A program made the translations under genes and the position numbers. DNA of 37,903 bases from Bacillota bacterium. GTDB lineage: Bacteria; Bacillota; UBA4882; UBA10575. Shown piece by piece: positions 1 through 7,572 of this stretch. The stretch covers positions 1 through 37,903 of the forward strand of contig JAAYHQ010000014.1 of the NCBI GenBank assembly GCA_012727425.1, written 5' to 3'. Below the pieces are notes generated by a model. That model was not told where the DNA came from, made no database searches, and worked only from the letters and a program-made list of their open reading frames with translations. The number at the start of each line of letters is the position of its first letter. Positions within the stretch are counted from its first letter, which is position 1.

Positions 1-489
1 CGCCCAGGTCCGCGGAGGCCGGGGCAAAAGATCGCTCCGGTAAAAAAGTACCCCCGAATCGGTAAACCAGGGAACCGCCCAGATCCGGTTCTGATAGGTA
101 CAGCCTTCAATCGGACCCGGAAGGAAAAATTCCCGTTCCTCCACCGGGAAGAAGGAATCCAGTGGTTCAATCCAGCCCGCGGAGGCAAACTCGGACACCC
201 AAATAATGTCAGCGGAAAAAACATCAAAGCTGTTGTCCTGCGCCAAAAAGGCCGACACATAGAAGTTGCGGCAATCATCGGTACTCCAGGAAAGGGTGCG
301 GTGTTCGACCCGGATCTCCCGGTTTTCCGCATTAAACCGGTCGACCAAAGCCTGAATCGCCCCCGACGCGTCTTCAGCCGGGGTATAAAAGACCAAATTG
401 ACCGGTGGCTGATTATACCCTTTTGCCGTCAAGATGAAAACCAGCACACCGACGACGACCACGAACAAAAACAACCGGAACCTTCGCAT
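1..489 (-). CDS. ABC-type sugar solute-binding protein, family 1 (partial, N-terminal part)
   Basis: The reading frame is open from an ATG at 489 to the left edge, so 163 codons of the N-terminus are visible and the C-terminus lies outside the window. Residues 1-22 are a signal peptide or membrane anchor: MRRFRLF, then a run of Val, Phe and Leu. After it come the features of family 1 extracellular solute-binding proteins: the strand NLVFYTP, a helix with ALVDRFNAEN, the segment FDVFSADIIWVSEFASAGWIEPLDSF, and WAVPWFTDSGVLFYR, which is the typical ligand-cleft strand. Such proteins deliver sugars to an ABC importer at the outer face of the cytoplasmic membrane. No lipobox Cys is evident. The purine-rich GAGGGGTGG supports the ATG, and a near-consensus promoter lies at 541-569. 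The substrate cannot be told from this fragment. Confidence 0.85.
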   Translation of the reverse strand, partial: MRRFRLFLFVVVVGVLVFILTAKGYNQPPVNLVFYTPAEDASGAIQALVDRFNAENREIRVEHRTLSWSTDDCRNFYVSAFLAQDNSFDVFSADIIWVSEFASAGWIEPLDSFFPVEEREFFLPGPIEGCTYQNRIWAVPWFTDSGVLFYRSDLLPRPPRTWA

Positions 490-540
490 TCAGGCCACCC
501 CTCTCCCCTGTATCCCTGCCGATAAAACCTTGTCAACTTT

Positions 541-569
541 ATTCTACTTTTAGCCAGTCACCGTGTCAA
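541..569 (-). promoter_or_regulatory. Sigma-A promoter of the solute-binding protein gene
   Basis: Read on the minus strand, TTGACA (564-569) and TAGAAT (541-546) are separated by exactly 17 bases. That is a perfect -35 and a five-of-six -10 element. Transcription would start near 534, about 45 bases before the ATG at 489. Confidence 0.75.
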
Positions 570-681
570 ATTTAGGCCGGGACGCGTTTTCCCTCCCGTT
601 CAGCGGTTTTCGGTTAAAAGTTACTCTTCCGGTCGAGAATAAAAATAACAAGACCCGAACAAAAGGAGAAGAGAAACCGCC

Positions 682-1578
682 TTGTCCACCACCCTCACCC
701 ACCACCTCATGATCGACGGTCACCGCATCCCGGTGAAAAACTTGGACAAACCCTTTTGGCCCCAGGAAGGTTACACTAAAGGCGACCTCATGACCTATTA
801 TATAAAGGTCTGGCCTTATCTTGCCCCCCACCTCAAAGACCGCCCGCTTTCCCTGGTCCGCTACCCGGAAGGCATCAGCGGCCCTTATTTCTACCAAAAA
901 AACTTTCCCGCCGCCCCGCCCTGGGTGGAAACCATCCCGGTCCGCGCTAAAAAGCGGGTAACCCATTATGTCATGGCCAATAATCTGGCGACGCTGATCT
1001 GGGCTGTCAACCTGGGTTGTATTGAAGTGCACCCCTGGCTTTCCGCCCGGCCGCAGTTGGAGCACCCGACTTACCTCATCTTTGATTTGGACCCCATGGC
1101 CCCCGCCTCCTTTCAGGAGGCCGTCCAGGTGGCTTTGGCCGTTAAAACCCTCACCGACCACCTGGGGCTGCAACTCTTCCCCAAAATCTCCGGCGCGACC
1201 GGCCTCCACCTCTATTTACCACTCAAACCGGGCTATACTTATCAGGAAACGGCCACCTTTGTCAAGCGGCTCGGGGAAGCCGTGATCCGGGTCCTTCCTG
1301 CGCTCGCCACCAACGAACGCAAAGTCTCAGCCCGCGGGGGCAAAGTCTACATTGATCACCTCCAAAACCAGAAGGGAAAGACCATTGCTTCCGTCTACAG
1401 CCTCCGCCCCTTTACCAGCGCCCCCGTCTCCATGCCGGTCACTTGGGAAGAGCTCCCCACCGTCCAACCGGACAGTTTCACCATCACCAACGCCCCCGCC
1501 CGCCTGACCGCCACCGGCGATCTCTTTGCTCCCCTCCTCACCCTCCAGCAGGAACTGCCGGCCCAACTACTCCGCTGA
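682..1578 (+). CDS. ligD: LigD-type DNA polymerase/primase domain protein (non-homologous end joining)
   Basis: This 298-residue protein matches the stand-alone polymerase domain of bacterial LigD, an archaeo-eukaryotic-primase-type nucleotidyltransferase that fills and extends broken DNA ends in Ku-dependent end joining. Visible hallmarks are LDKPFWPQEGYTKGDLMTYY (20-40), the RPLSLVRYPEGI segment, the metal-binding pair D135/D137 in IFDLDPM, and the SGATGLHLYLPL motif with its catalytic His. The length equals a complete PolDom, and no ligase or nuclease domain is fused. The start is TTG at 682, with AGGAG 13 bases upstream. The next in-frame ATG (709) has no ribosome binding site and would cut into the fold. 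No ku or ATP-dependent ligase gene is in the window; the adjacent barrel gene is unrelated. Confidence 0.9.
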   Translation: MSTTLTHHLMIDGHRIPVKNLDKPFWPQEGYTKGDLMTYYIKVWPYLAPHLKDRPLSLVRYPEGISGPYFYQKNFPAAPPWVETIPVRAKKRVTHYVMANNLATLIWAVNLGCIEVHPWLSARPQLEHPTYLIFDLDPMAPASFQEAVQVALAVKTLTDHLGLQLFPKISGATGLHLYLPLKPGYTYQETATFVKRLGEAVIRVLPALATNERKVSARGGKVYIDHLQNQKGKTIASVYSLRPFTSAPVSMPVTWEELPTVQPDSFTITNAPARLTATGDLFAPLLTLQQELPAQLLR

Positions 1579-1719
1579 TTCCTGCTTAACTCTAAACGCA
1601 CCCAATACAGACCGCCCGTTGGAGAGTTTCGACATGACCACCAATGGCCAACTTCACTCTTCTTTTTTTCTACTTTTTGCCGATTAATAAATATAGAAAC
1701 AAGGAAAGAAGACTGCACA

Positions 1720-2969
1720 ATGTTAAAGTCTCTGCGTTATGGCATCGTTGTGGTGTTTACGTTTATTGCTGTCCTTTGCTGTATGGCGACACCCGCTTGG
1801 GGCTTTATCGCTTTATCTATGAAAACCCTGCTGAAGCCGCCTTCACTCAAACCCGTTTTGAACTGGTCCTTCCTTATATCGCCCTTCAGGGGCAGAATAA
1901 CCTGTTCACCATTGACCAACTCCAGCTTGATCTGAGCCAACGCCGCGCCAGAGAGGACCTCCTCGCCCGGCTGGACGGAAAAGACTTGTCCGCCGACTTT
2001 GCCACCGAGCTCCGCACCGGACTCACCATCGGCCGTCTCTCCATGCAACTGAGGCCTTTCATTACCGGGTCGGCCCGGACGGACTATGGTCTGCCCAAAC
2101 TCCTCCTCCTGGAAGGGGAAGGCGCCGGCGGACGGTATGATCTGGCCGGTTCGGAGCTGAATGCGCTGGCCGGAACCTCCTTCGATTTTACCTACGGATA
2201 TCCGTTCCCATTAACCGCCCACTCCCAACTGGGCGTCGGATTAACCGTGCGTTATGTGCAAGGTTATGCCCTCGCCAAAGCGGAGGTTACGAAGGGAACT
2301 GTTATTTTCCACGCGGACATGGACCAATGGAAAGAAACCGAGGTGGATATGGAGTACCGTTTTCTGTACACCGAACAATTGGACGGTGAAGCGCCCAATA
2401 GTGTCGGGGAACTGATCGAGACCCTTTTTGCGCAACCCGCCGGCAGCGGCGTCTTGGTTGATGTCGGCGTGATCTACGACTACGACCGCCTCCGGGCCGG
2501 TCTCGTCCTCAAAAATATCGGGCGCATCAAATGGCGCAACCTCCGTCAGGTCTCCTATAAAGTGAACGATGTGATCAAGGAAGATGATGGCGACATTTCC
2601 GAAGGCGAAGATCTCTTTAAAGAAGAAAAAACCGAGACCCGCCTTGCCGAGTATGACTTATCCTTGCCCTTGGTCCTCCAGGCGCAGGGTTCTTACCAAC
2701 TGCGGAACAACCTATACTGGCACTTGGGGATGGAGAAGGGTTTGTCCGATGGATGGGGCGTCTCCAGTAAACCCTGCTTCCAAACGGGCCTGGAGTGGTG
2801 CCCCCGGTTCCTGCGTTTGGCGGGCAACCTTTCTTACCACGATGGAAGCTTGGGTTATGACGGCCTCGTCGAACTCCGTCTTTTCTTCTTCTGGCTCAAT
2901 CTCCACCTCGGTTGGGTTGGCGAAGGCGACGGCGTCTATGCTTCCGCCATGACCGCCCTTCACTTCTAA
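1720..2969 (+). CDS. Probable outer-membrane beta-barrel protein, frameshifted after the signal peptide
   Basis: Two overlapping frames make one protein. Frame one starts at ATG 1720 behind AAGGAAAG and encodes a signal peptide (MLKSLRYGIVVVFTFIAVL to ATPAWG). The rest is in another frame that has no good start of its own (from about 1803: LYRFIYENPAEAAF). One extra G in the GGGG run at 1799-1802 would join them as ATPAWG-LYRFIYENPAEAAF. The body has the alternating aromatic/glycine strands of a DUF5723-like or PorV-like barrel. Examples are FDFTYGYPFPL, LGVGLTVRYVQGYAL, DVGVIYDYDRLRAGLVLKNIG and a final strand ending ALHF, with a C-terminal Phe like a BAM recognition signal. One acidic loop (DVIKEDDGDISEGEDLF) interrupts the barrel. 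The function beyond the envelope location is unknown. The frameshift may be a sequencing error or a real mutation. Confidence 0.6.
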
Positions 2970-3016
2970 ACCGCCAAAGCAGCCCCTGACACCAAAACCA
3001 CTGAATGATGATCTGA

Positions 3017-3048
3017 AAAAGGCTCCCCGCCGTAGCGGGGAGCCTTTT
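3017..3048. terminator. Bidirectional intrinsic terminator between convergent genes
   Basis: A perfect 14-bp stem, AAAAGGCTCCCCGC with its complement around a CGTA loop, gives a U-run in both directions. It sits between the plus-strand barrel gene ending at 2969 and the minus-strand gene ending at 3059, so it can serve both. Confidence 0.9.
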
Positions 3049-3058
3049 CGGTTGCTAA

Positions 3059-3769
3059 TCACTTCACCACCTTCAACCGCCGGCGCCGCCATTTGGTTTT
3101 AATCTTTTCCGCCCAGCCCTTACCGGGATAGTTGTGGGTCCAGGCCCAGTAGCGCACGCCACGGGCAAAGGGCCCTTGACCGGTAAACAGATACGCCACG
3201 GCCACGCTGCTGACGGCGGCCAACGCGAAGAGGAGATTATAATACCCGAGATAGTTGAAGAAGACCAGGCCGGCATGGATCCAGGCCAGCCATTCCGCCC
3301 GGATCGGAATCAACCCCCAGAACAAGAGCTCCCGGTCGGGGTAAAGCTTGGCCCACGCCCAGGTCAGGCCGGTCAGGGGTAACCATAAACCGCGAATGGC
3401 GATGTTCACGCCAAAAATTAAGGAGACCAGAAAAAAGGCCAAACTGGTGACCGCCGTCGTCAAACCCAGAAACAGACCGTAGGTTTGTCCACCCCAGGTC
3501 CGCTCCAGGCTGCCGCCGATATACCATAACCAGAGGAGGGCAAAGAGATCGCCCAGGCCCGGGTTGACTAAAGGATAAGTCAAGAAGGTCCAGGGCCGCC
3601 ACCACCAACGCAATGTCGGAAAATGAAAGAGGGCGAAGAGGTTAATCCGCAACATCGCCAGGACATAGTGGCCGATGAAAAGAGTCAGACTCAGAACAAT
3701 AATCCCCTTGGTCACCGGGATATATTCCCGATAGAGAAAACGCCGGAAATCTCTTGCGTACCGGTTCAT
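3059..3769 (-). CDS. Rhomboid-like membrane protein without catalytic residues
   Basis: The 236-residue protein has about six hydrophobic segments and a very basic tail (KTKWRRRRLKVVK). The stretch WRPWTFLTYPLVNPGLGDLFALLWLWYIGGSLERTWG matches the L1 loop and second helix of rhomboid proteases (in GlpG: WRYFTHALMHFS, then WWWYLGGAVEKRLG). Where active rhomboids have GxSG, this protein has PLTG (in LWLPLTGLTWAW), and no His occupies the partner position in the last helix. It is therefore probably a Derlin/iRhom-like pseudoprotease that binds or routes membrane proteins. Its start overlaps the upstream zinc-ribbon gene by four bases (ATGA), implying coupled translation. The product partner is unknown. 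Confidence 0.7.
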   Translation of the reverse strand: MNRYARDFRRFLYREYIPVTKGIIVLSLTLFIGHYVLAMLRINLFALFHFPTLRWWWRPWTFLTYPLVNPGLGDLFALLWLWYIGGSLERTWGGQTYGLFLGLTTAVTSLAFFLVSLIFGVNIAIRGLWLPLTGLTWAWAKLYPDRELLFWGLIPIRAEWLAWIHAGLVFFNYLGYYNLLFALAAVSSVAVAYLFTGQGPFARGVRYWAWTHNYPGKGWAEKIKTKWRRRRLKVVK

Positions 3770-4503
3770 TTCTGTTCAAACAACCCCCGTCCACAATTTT
3801 CACATAAGATCACACCGGAGCCGCCTTTTTTCACCTTTTCCAAAACCGCAGGGGGAATGATCACATGGCAAAAGCCACAGGTCTCATCCTTGATCGGCAC
3901 CACAACGATCCCCTGCAATGCTTCGGTGGAACGTTGATAAAACCCTTTTAAACTTTCCGGTAAAGCCCGTTCCAGTTCCGCCACTTCTTTTTCCAACTGG
4001 GCACAGCGTTGCTGAAGGGAATCAACCCGCCGGGCCACCTCTGCCGCAGCGGCGGTCAACTTGGTTTGCCGCGCCGCGGCTTGTTTTTCTGCTTTGGCCA
4101 GCTCCTGTTCCTTGGTTTCCAACAAATAGAGCTGATTGAGGAGCTTTTCCTCCCGCCCTGCTTTGGCCGTTTGGTACGCGGCAATCCTCCTTTGCAGTTG
4201 TTCCAGTTCTTTCGGCGCCGAAATTTTGCCACTGTATAAAGTAATTTCCAGGTCACGAAGTTGTGCTTCATAATCCTGGCATTCCTGCTCCAACCGTCGA
4301 TTCTCCCGTTGCAAACGGGCACATTCGGTCTGGAGTTGTTCGGTCGCCCGCTGCGCCGCCCGCACCCGCTCTTCCAGGTCGGCAAGGATTTTTTGCCTCC
4401 CCTCCACCTCAGCGGCCAACTGCTTGGCACAGACCGCTAGACGGCGCCGTGCTTCCTGATAGCGGTATAATAAAGACAAATCCGGATTATTATCCATCAC
4501 CAT
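3766..4503 (-). CDS. Coiled-coil protein with C-terminal C4 zinc ribbon (zf-RING_7 / DUF164)
   Basis: The 245-residue protein is almost entirely long coiled coil (about residues 8-180, rich in Glu, Gln, Leu and Arg). It is followed by the zinc ribbon CGFCHVIIPPAVLEKV...GVILCENCGRGLF, with four Cys arranged as two CxxC pairs. This architecture is typical of the zf-RING_7 family, which in Firmicutes is regularly encoded beside the Nif3 protein. The molecular role is not established; nucleic-acid or protein tethering has been proposed for the family. It starts directly after the stop codon of the small zinc-finger gene (TAGATG) and overlaps the rhomboid-like gene by four bases. All four genes of this group are probably one transcript. 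A second ATG two codons in is an equally possible start. Confidence 0.88.
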   Translation of the reverse strand: MVMDNNPDLSLLYRYQEARRRLAVCAKQLAAEVEGRQKILADLEERVRAAQRATEQLQTECARLQRENRRLEQECQDYEAQLRDLEITLYSGKISAPKELEQLQRRIAAYQTAKAGREEKLLNQLYLLETKEQELAKAEKQAAARQTKLTAAAAEVARRVDSLQQRCAQLEKEVAELERALPESLKGFYQRSTEALQGIVVVPIKDETCGFCHVIIPPAVLEKVKKGGSGVILCENCGRGLFEQK

Positions 4504-4686
4504 CTAACTGCGGATCGCACCCAGCAGATCTTTGTAGGTGTCAAGATCCATTCCGATCTCGGACCGGCGGGCCACTATATCGGAACCCTTCTCCTTTGCA
4601 CACTTGACACACCTTTTGGTCTCCGGTAAAGCCTCCAGCCGCTCCGCCGAAATAACTTTACCACACAGCTCACACTTTTTAACCAT
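4504..4686 (-). CDS. Small DksA/TraR-type zinc-finger protein
   Basis: This 60-residue protein has a CxxC...CxxC zinc finger (CELCGKVISAERLEALPETKRCVKC written in two parts: CELCGKVIS, then TKRCVKCAKEKG) like the C-terminal finger of DksA/TraR. It lacks the long coiled coil with the acidic tip that reaches into the RNA polymerase secondary channel, so a classical DksA action is unlikely. The start at 4686 is set by a perfect AGGAGGGG six bases upstream. A GTG 18 bases earlier would place that site inside the coding sequence. It lies between the nif3 gene and the coiled-coil zinc-ribbon gene. The function is unknown. Confidence 0.75.
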   Translation of the reverse strand: MVKKCELCGKVISAERLEALPETKRCVKCAKEKGSDIVARRSEIGMDLDTYKDLLGAIRS

Positions 4687-4752
4687 GGTGAACCCCTCCT
4701 TCACAGTCCTGGTCAGGCCAACGGTCGCGACACGCCCCTGCCTTCAGGGCGA

Positions 4753-5868
4753 CTAATATAGAGAATAGGGTTTGCTGTGGTGTTCGCTAAGATAGATTCG
4801 CGCTTTAAACTCGGCCGGCAAGGTCCGGTCTTGTTCCAAATAGTCTTTGATTCGCTTCAGACCAATCGCCTCCATGGTGTGGTGCCCCACTTCCACTATG
4901 GTCATGCCGAGCTGTTCGGCGTAGAGAAAATCGTGGTAACCCAGATCCGCGGTGATCAAAACCTCCGCCCCTTTCCGCTTCGCCTGGCTCAGGTATTTAC
5001 CACCGCTGCCGCCGATCACGGCAATCTTGTGTACCGTCTCCCGCGGAAAACCGCCCCAGCGGAGGGTTTCACCGTCAAATAAGGTTTTGATCTCCGCTAA
5101 AAATCCGGGGAAAGGTTTCGGTTCCGGTAAAACCCCGACCCGACCCAGACCGGCGCGGCCGCCCTTTTGGACGACCGGATAAAGGTCGTAGGCGACCTCC
5201 TCGTAAGGATGGGCGGCCAGCAGCGCTTTGATGACCCGCGGCCGCTTCCAGGCTGGAATAATCGTCTCCAACCGCACCTCCGGGACGGACGAAACAGTGC
5301 CCACCTCCCCCAAAAAAGGCTTGGCCCCGCTTTGCGGTAAGAAGGTCCCCACCCCCGGCGTCCGGAAAGTACAGTGGCTATAATTACCGATCCACCCGGC
5401 ACCCGCCGCCGTCAAGGCCGTAAAGACCGGTTCGACATGGTCCTCAGGGACAAAGACCACCAGTTTCAGAAGTTCCTCGGCCCCTTCCTCCACCGGTTCG
5501 ACCCGGGTAAGTTGCAAAAGCTCGGCCAGGTACTGGTTTAAACCATCAGCGGCCCGGTCGTAATTGGTGTGCATCGCATAGACAATAAAACCCCCAGCAA
5601 TAATCTCCTCCCAAAGCGCGCCTCCGGGCCGGTCAAACTGGAGGTTATTGAGGGGTTTAAAGATCAAGGGGTGATGGGTGACAATCAGATTGGCCTGTTT
5701 CTCCCGGGCTTCGGCCAGCACCGCCGGGGAAAGATCCAAAGCCAGCAAAAGACCGGAGACTTCGCGGTCGAAGCGGCCAACCTGCAAACCAACGTTATCC
5801 CAGGATTCAGCCAACGCCAAGGGCGCCAGTTCTTCTAAGATTGAGGTAATCTCCCGCACAGTCGGCAT
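4753..5868 (-). CDS. Nif3-like dinuclear metal center protein (YqfO family)
   Basis: The 371-residue protein belongs to the Nif3/YqfO family (once named GTP cyclohydrolase 1 type 2 homologs), which forms toroidal hexamers with a two-metal site. Metal ligands are visible as VTHHPLIF (H65, H66), AMHTNYDRAADGLN (H100, D104) and the C-terminal EVGHHTMEAIG. The length reflects the Firmicutes form with a roughly 100-residue inserted PII-like domain (about 125-235: KLVVFVPEDHVEPVF ... AHPYEEVAYDLYPV). The biochemical role is unsettled for the family. In Bacillus the orthologue lies close to sigA, as it does here. A 19-bp AT-rich palindrome (5912-5930) lies in its leader. It heads the group that continues with the two zinc-finger genes and the rhomboid-like gene. 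Confidence 0.92.
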   Translation of the reverse strand: MPTVREITSILEELAPLALAESWDNVGLQVGRFDREVSGLLLALDLSPAVLAEAREKQANLIVTHHPLIFKPLNNLQFDRPGGALWEEIIAGGFIVYAMHTNYDRAADGLNQYLAELLQLTRVEPVEEGAEELLKLVVFVPEDHVEPVFTALTAAGAGWIGNYSHCTFRTPGVGTFLPQSGAKPFLGEVGTVSSVPEVRLETIIPAWKRPRVIKALLAAHPYEEVAYDLYPVVQKGGRAGLGRVGVLPEPKPFPGFLAEIKTLFDGETLRWGGFPRETVHKIAVIGGSGGKYLSQAKRKGAEVLITADLGYHDFLYAEQLGMTIVEVGHHTMEAIGLKRIKDYLEQDRTLPAEFKARIYLSEHHSKPYSLY

Positions 5869-5911
5869 TGATGCTTCACCTTCTGTCTACGTCCCAAGCG
5901 GTTGCTTGCTA

Positions 5912-5930
5912 TTTATATTAATAATATAAA
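5912..5930. promoter_or_regulatory. AT-rich 9-1-9 palindrome upstream of the nif3 gene
   Basis: TTTATATTA and its exact inverted copy TAATATAAA flank a single A, about 45 bases before the nif3 ATG. It could be an operator or simply overlap a promoter -10 region; no matching regulator gene is nearby. The rest of the gap from 5869 to 6076 shows no gene. Confidence 0.35.
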
Positions 5931-6076
5931 CCAAGGACTGTACATAATAACTTTCATCTTACTATTTTCGCGATGGTCTTGCGCATTTCCTGCTTGCCCG
6001 TAATCTTTTCACTGTTTTTCCCTTAAATTACCACTCTAGCAGCGTCGTCAAACCGGCAAAGCCGCATGAAAACAAA

Positions 6077-6099
6077 AAAAGTGGTGTCATGCCACTTTT
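6077..6099 (-). terminator. Intrinsic terminator of the tRNA-Asn/tRNA-CAU unit
   Basis: On the minus strand AAAAGTGG and CCACTTTT form an 8-bp stem around a 7-base loop, followed by a run of seven T and more T (complement of 6071-6080). It lies 19 bases beyond the CCA end of the CAU tRNA. Confidence 0.85.
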
Positions 6100-6117
6100 A
6101 CCCAATAATTTATCAAT

Positions 6118-6192
6118 TGGTGGGCCCACCTGGATTCGAACCAGGGACCGATCGGTTATGAGCCGACTGCTCCACCGCTGAGCTATGGGCCC
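6118..6192 (-). tRNA. tRNA with CAU anticodon (Met, or Ile2 if modified)
   Basis: The minus strand folds into a complete cloverleaf: acceptor GGGCCCA/TGGGCCC, D stem GCTC/GAGC, anticodon stem GTCGG/CCGAT, loop CTCATAA and T arm CCTGG/CCAGG with TTCGAAT. CCA is encoded. Anticodon CAU may be elongator Met, or Ile2 after lysidine modification. The GGCTCATAACC loop context resembles Ile2 tRNAs, so the amino acid is left open. Initiator Met is excluded by the paired first acceptor position. Confidence 0.93.
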
Positions 6193-6201
6193 AATAAGTT
6201 A

Positions 6202-6276
6202 TGGCTCCTCGAGTTGGATTCGAACCAACAACCGCCCGGTTAACAGCCGGGTGCTCTACCGTTGAGCTATCGAGGA
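6202..6276 (-). tRNA. tRNA-Asn (GUU)
   Basis: The cloverleaf is complete: acceptor TCCTCGA/TCGAGGA, D stem GCTC/GAGC, anticodon stem CCCGG/CCGGG around CTGTTAA (anticodon GTT), T arm GTTGG/CCAAC with TTCGAAT, discriminator G and encoded CCA. It is the first gene of the two-tRNA unit. Confidence 0.96.
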
Positions 6277-6294
6277 ATTTCTTGCGCAAAGCTA

Positions 6295-6323
6295 ATTATA
6301 CCCTCATTTTTTTCTCCCGTCAA
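6295..6323 (-). promoter_or_regulatory. Sigma-A promoter of the tRNA-Asn/tRNA-CAU unit
   Basis: On the minus strand TTGACG (6318-6323) and TATAAT (6295-6300) are separated by 17 bases. Predicted start is near 6288, about 12 bases before tRNA-Asn. It lies just after the sigA stop codon, so the tRNAs do not depend on sigA readthrough. Confidence 0.85.
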
Positions 6324-6335
6324 GGGCAGCCGCGC

Positions 6336-7520
6336 TTATTCCAAAAAGTCCTTCAGTTTCTTACTCCGGCTGGGATGGCGCAGTTTCCGCAGGGCTTTGG
6401 CCTCGATCTGGCGGATCCGTTCTCTGGTCACCCCAAAGACCTGGCCCACTTCTTCCAAAGTCCGGGCCCGGCCGTCTTCCAAACCAAAACGGAGCCGCAA
6501 GACCTTCTCCTCCCGAGAGGTCAGGGTGTCCAGCACTTCCTCCAGTTGTTCCTTGAGCAACCGGAAAGAAGCAGCTTCAGCCGGTGCCGGAACATCCTGG
6601 TCTTCGATGAAGTCACCCAAGTGACTGTCTTCCTCTTCCCCGATGGGGGTCTCGAGGGAGACCGGCTCCTGCGCGATCTTGATGATCTCGCGCACCCGCT
6701 CGACGCTCATGCCCATCTCTTCGGCGATCTCTTCCGCCGTCGGCTCCCGCCCTAACGTCTGCAACAACTGCCGGGAGACGCGGATCAGTTTGTTGATCGT
6801 CTCCACCATATGGACGGGAATCCGGATTGTCCGGGCCTGGTCGGCAATGGCCCGCGTGATCGCCTGCCGGATCCACCAAGTCGCGTAGGTGCTGAATTTA
6901 AACCCCTTATGGTAATCGAATTTTTCTACGGCTTTGATCAGGCCCAGGTTCCCTTCCTGAATTAAATCAAGGAACAGCATACCCCGGCCGACATACCGTT
7001 TGGCAATACTCACCACCAGACGGAGGTTGGCTTCGGCCAGCCGCCGTTTGGCGTTTTCATCACCGGCTTGCGCCCGGCGCGCCAGCTCCAATTCGTCCTC
7101 CGGCGACAAAAGGGGGACCCGGCCGATCTCTTTCAAATACATCCGGACCGGATCATCCAGGGCGATGCCTTCCGGGAGGGAAAGATCGACATCTTGGTCG
7201 TCCTCAATGTCCGCAGCCTCGTTGTCTTTGGGGTCCTCATCTTCAGCCGCGAAATCAATCCCTTTACTGGTTAAAAGTTCGTAAATCCCATCGATTTCCT
7301 CCGGCGCAAGTTCAATATGGTCAAAGGTGTCCATAATGTCCTTGTACGTAACAACACCCTTCTTCTTGCCTAAAGAAAGGATCTCTTCGATCGCGGCTGC
7401 TTTGAGCGCTTCTTGATCTTCTTTCCCTTTGACTTGCTCATTAGAGGTAACTTGCTCATTAGAGGACGAATTCGGTTTTTTAACCTCTTTCTCTTTTTCC
7501 TTACTCACTTTTTCAATCAT
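6336..7520 (-). CDS. sigA: Housekeeping RNA polymerase sigma factor (sigma-A / RpoD)
   Basis: This is the primary sigma factor, directing RNA polymerase to -35/-10 promoters like those seen in this window. Of 394 residues, the first 65 are a lysine/glutamate-rich extension and a short region 1.1 ([21 protein letters not shown]). Region 1.2 follows ([22 protein letters not shown]), then regions 2.1-2.4 ([36 protein letters not shown]), region 3, and region 4 with the [32 protein letters not shown]. It follows dnaG by about 50 bases, the conserved macromolecular-synthesis order. The ATG at 7520 directly abuts GGGAAGG, an unusually short spacing, so an in-frame start a few codons later is possible. 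A short tandem repeat at 7432-7465 duplicates the SNEQVT codons in the variable extension. Confidence 0.97.
   Translation of the reverse strand: MIEKVSKEKEKEVKKPNSSSNEQVTSNEQVKGKEDQEALKAAAIEEILSLGKKKGVVTYKDIMDTFDHIELAPEEIDGIYELLTSKGIDFAAEDEDPKDNEAADIEDDQDVDLSLPEGIALDDPVRMYLKEIGRVPLLSPEDELELARRAQAGDENAKRRLAEANLRLVVSIAKRYVGRGMLFLDLIQEGNLGLIKAVEKFDYHKGFKFSTYATWWIRQAITRAIADQARTIRIPVHMVETINKLIRVSRQLLQTLGREPTAEEIAEEMGMSVERVREIIKIAQEPVSLETPIGEEEDSHLGDFIEDQDVPAPAEAASFRLLKEQLEEVLDTLTSREEKVLRLRFGLEDGRARTLEEVGQVFGVTRERIRQIEAKALRKLRHPSRSKKLKDFLE
7432..7465. repeat. Tandem duplication (18-base unit, two copies) inside sigA
   Basis: The sequence ACTTGCTCATTAGAGG occurs twice with an 18-base period, adding six residues in frame ([11 protein letters not shown]) to the unstructured N-terminal extension of sigma-A. 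It is in frame and lies before region 1.1, so it should be tolerated. Confidence 0.85.
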
Positions 7521-7572
7521 CCTTCCCAGAGAAAACCGGTGAAATAATCAAGATCATCATCTATTTTTAATT

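Noticed and set aside
550-1209. Long minus-strand open frame (219 codons) opposite the LigD gene
   Set aside because: It is antisense to a gene with clear family motifs, has no recognisable domain and no ribosome site; a product of GC-rich codon bias.
3363-3380. A stretch reading CCGGTCAGGGGTAACC that recurs near 13368
   Set aside because: Both copies encode WLPLTG in unrelated membrane proteins; chance with shared codon use is enough.
6201-6755. Plus-strand frame beginning APRVGFEPTTARLTAGCSTVELS
   Set aside because: This is the well-known artefact of translating the complement of a tRNA gene; it runs antisense to tRNA-Asn and sigA.
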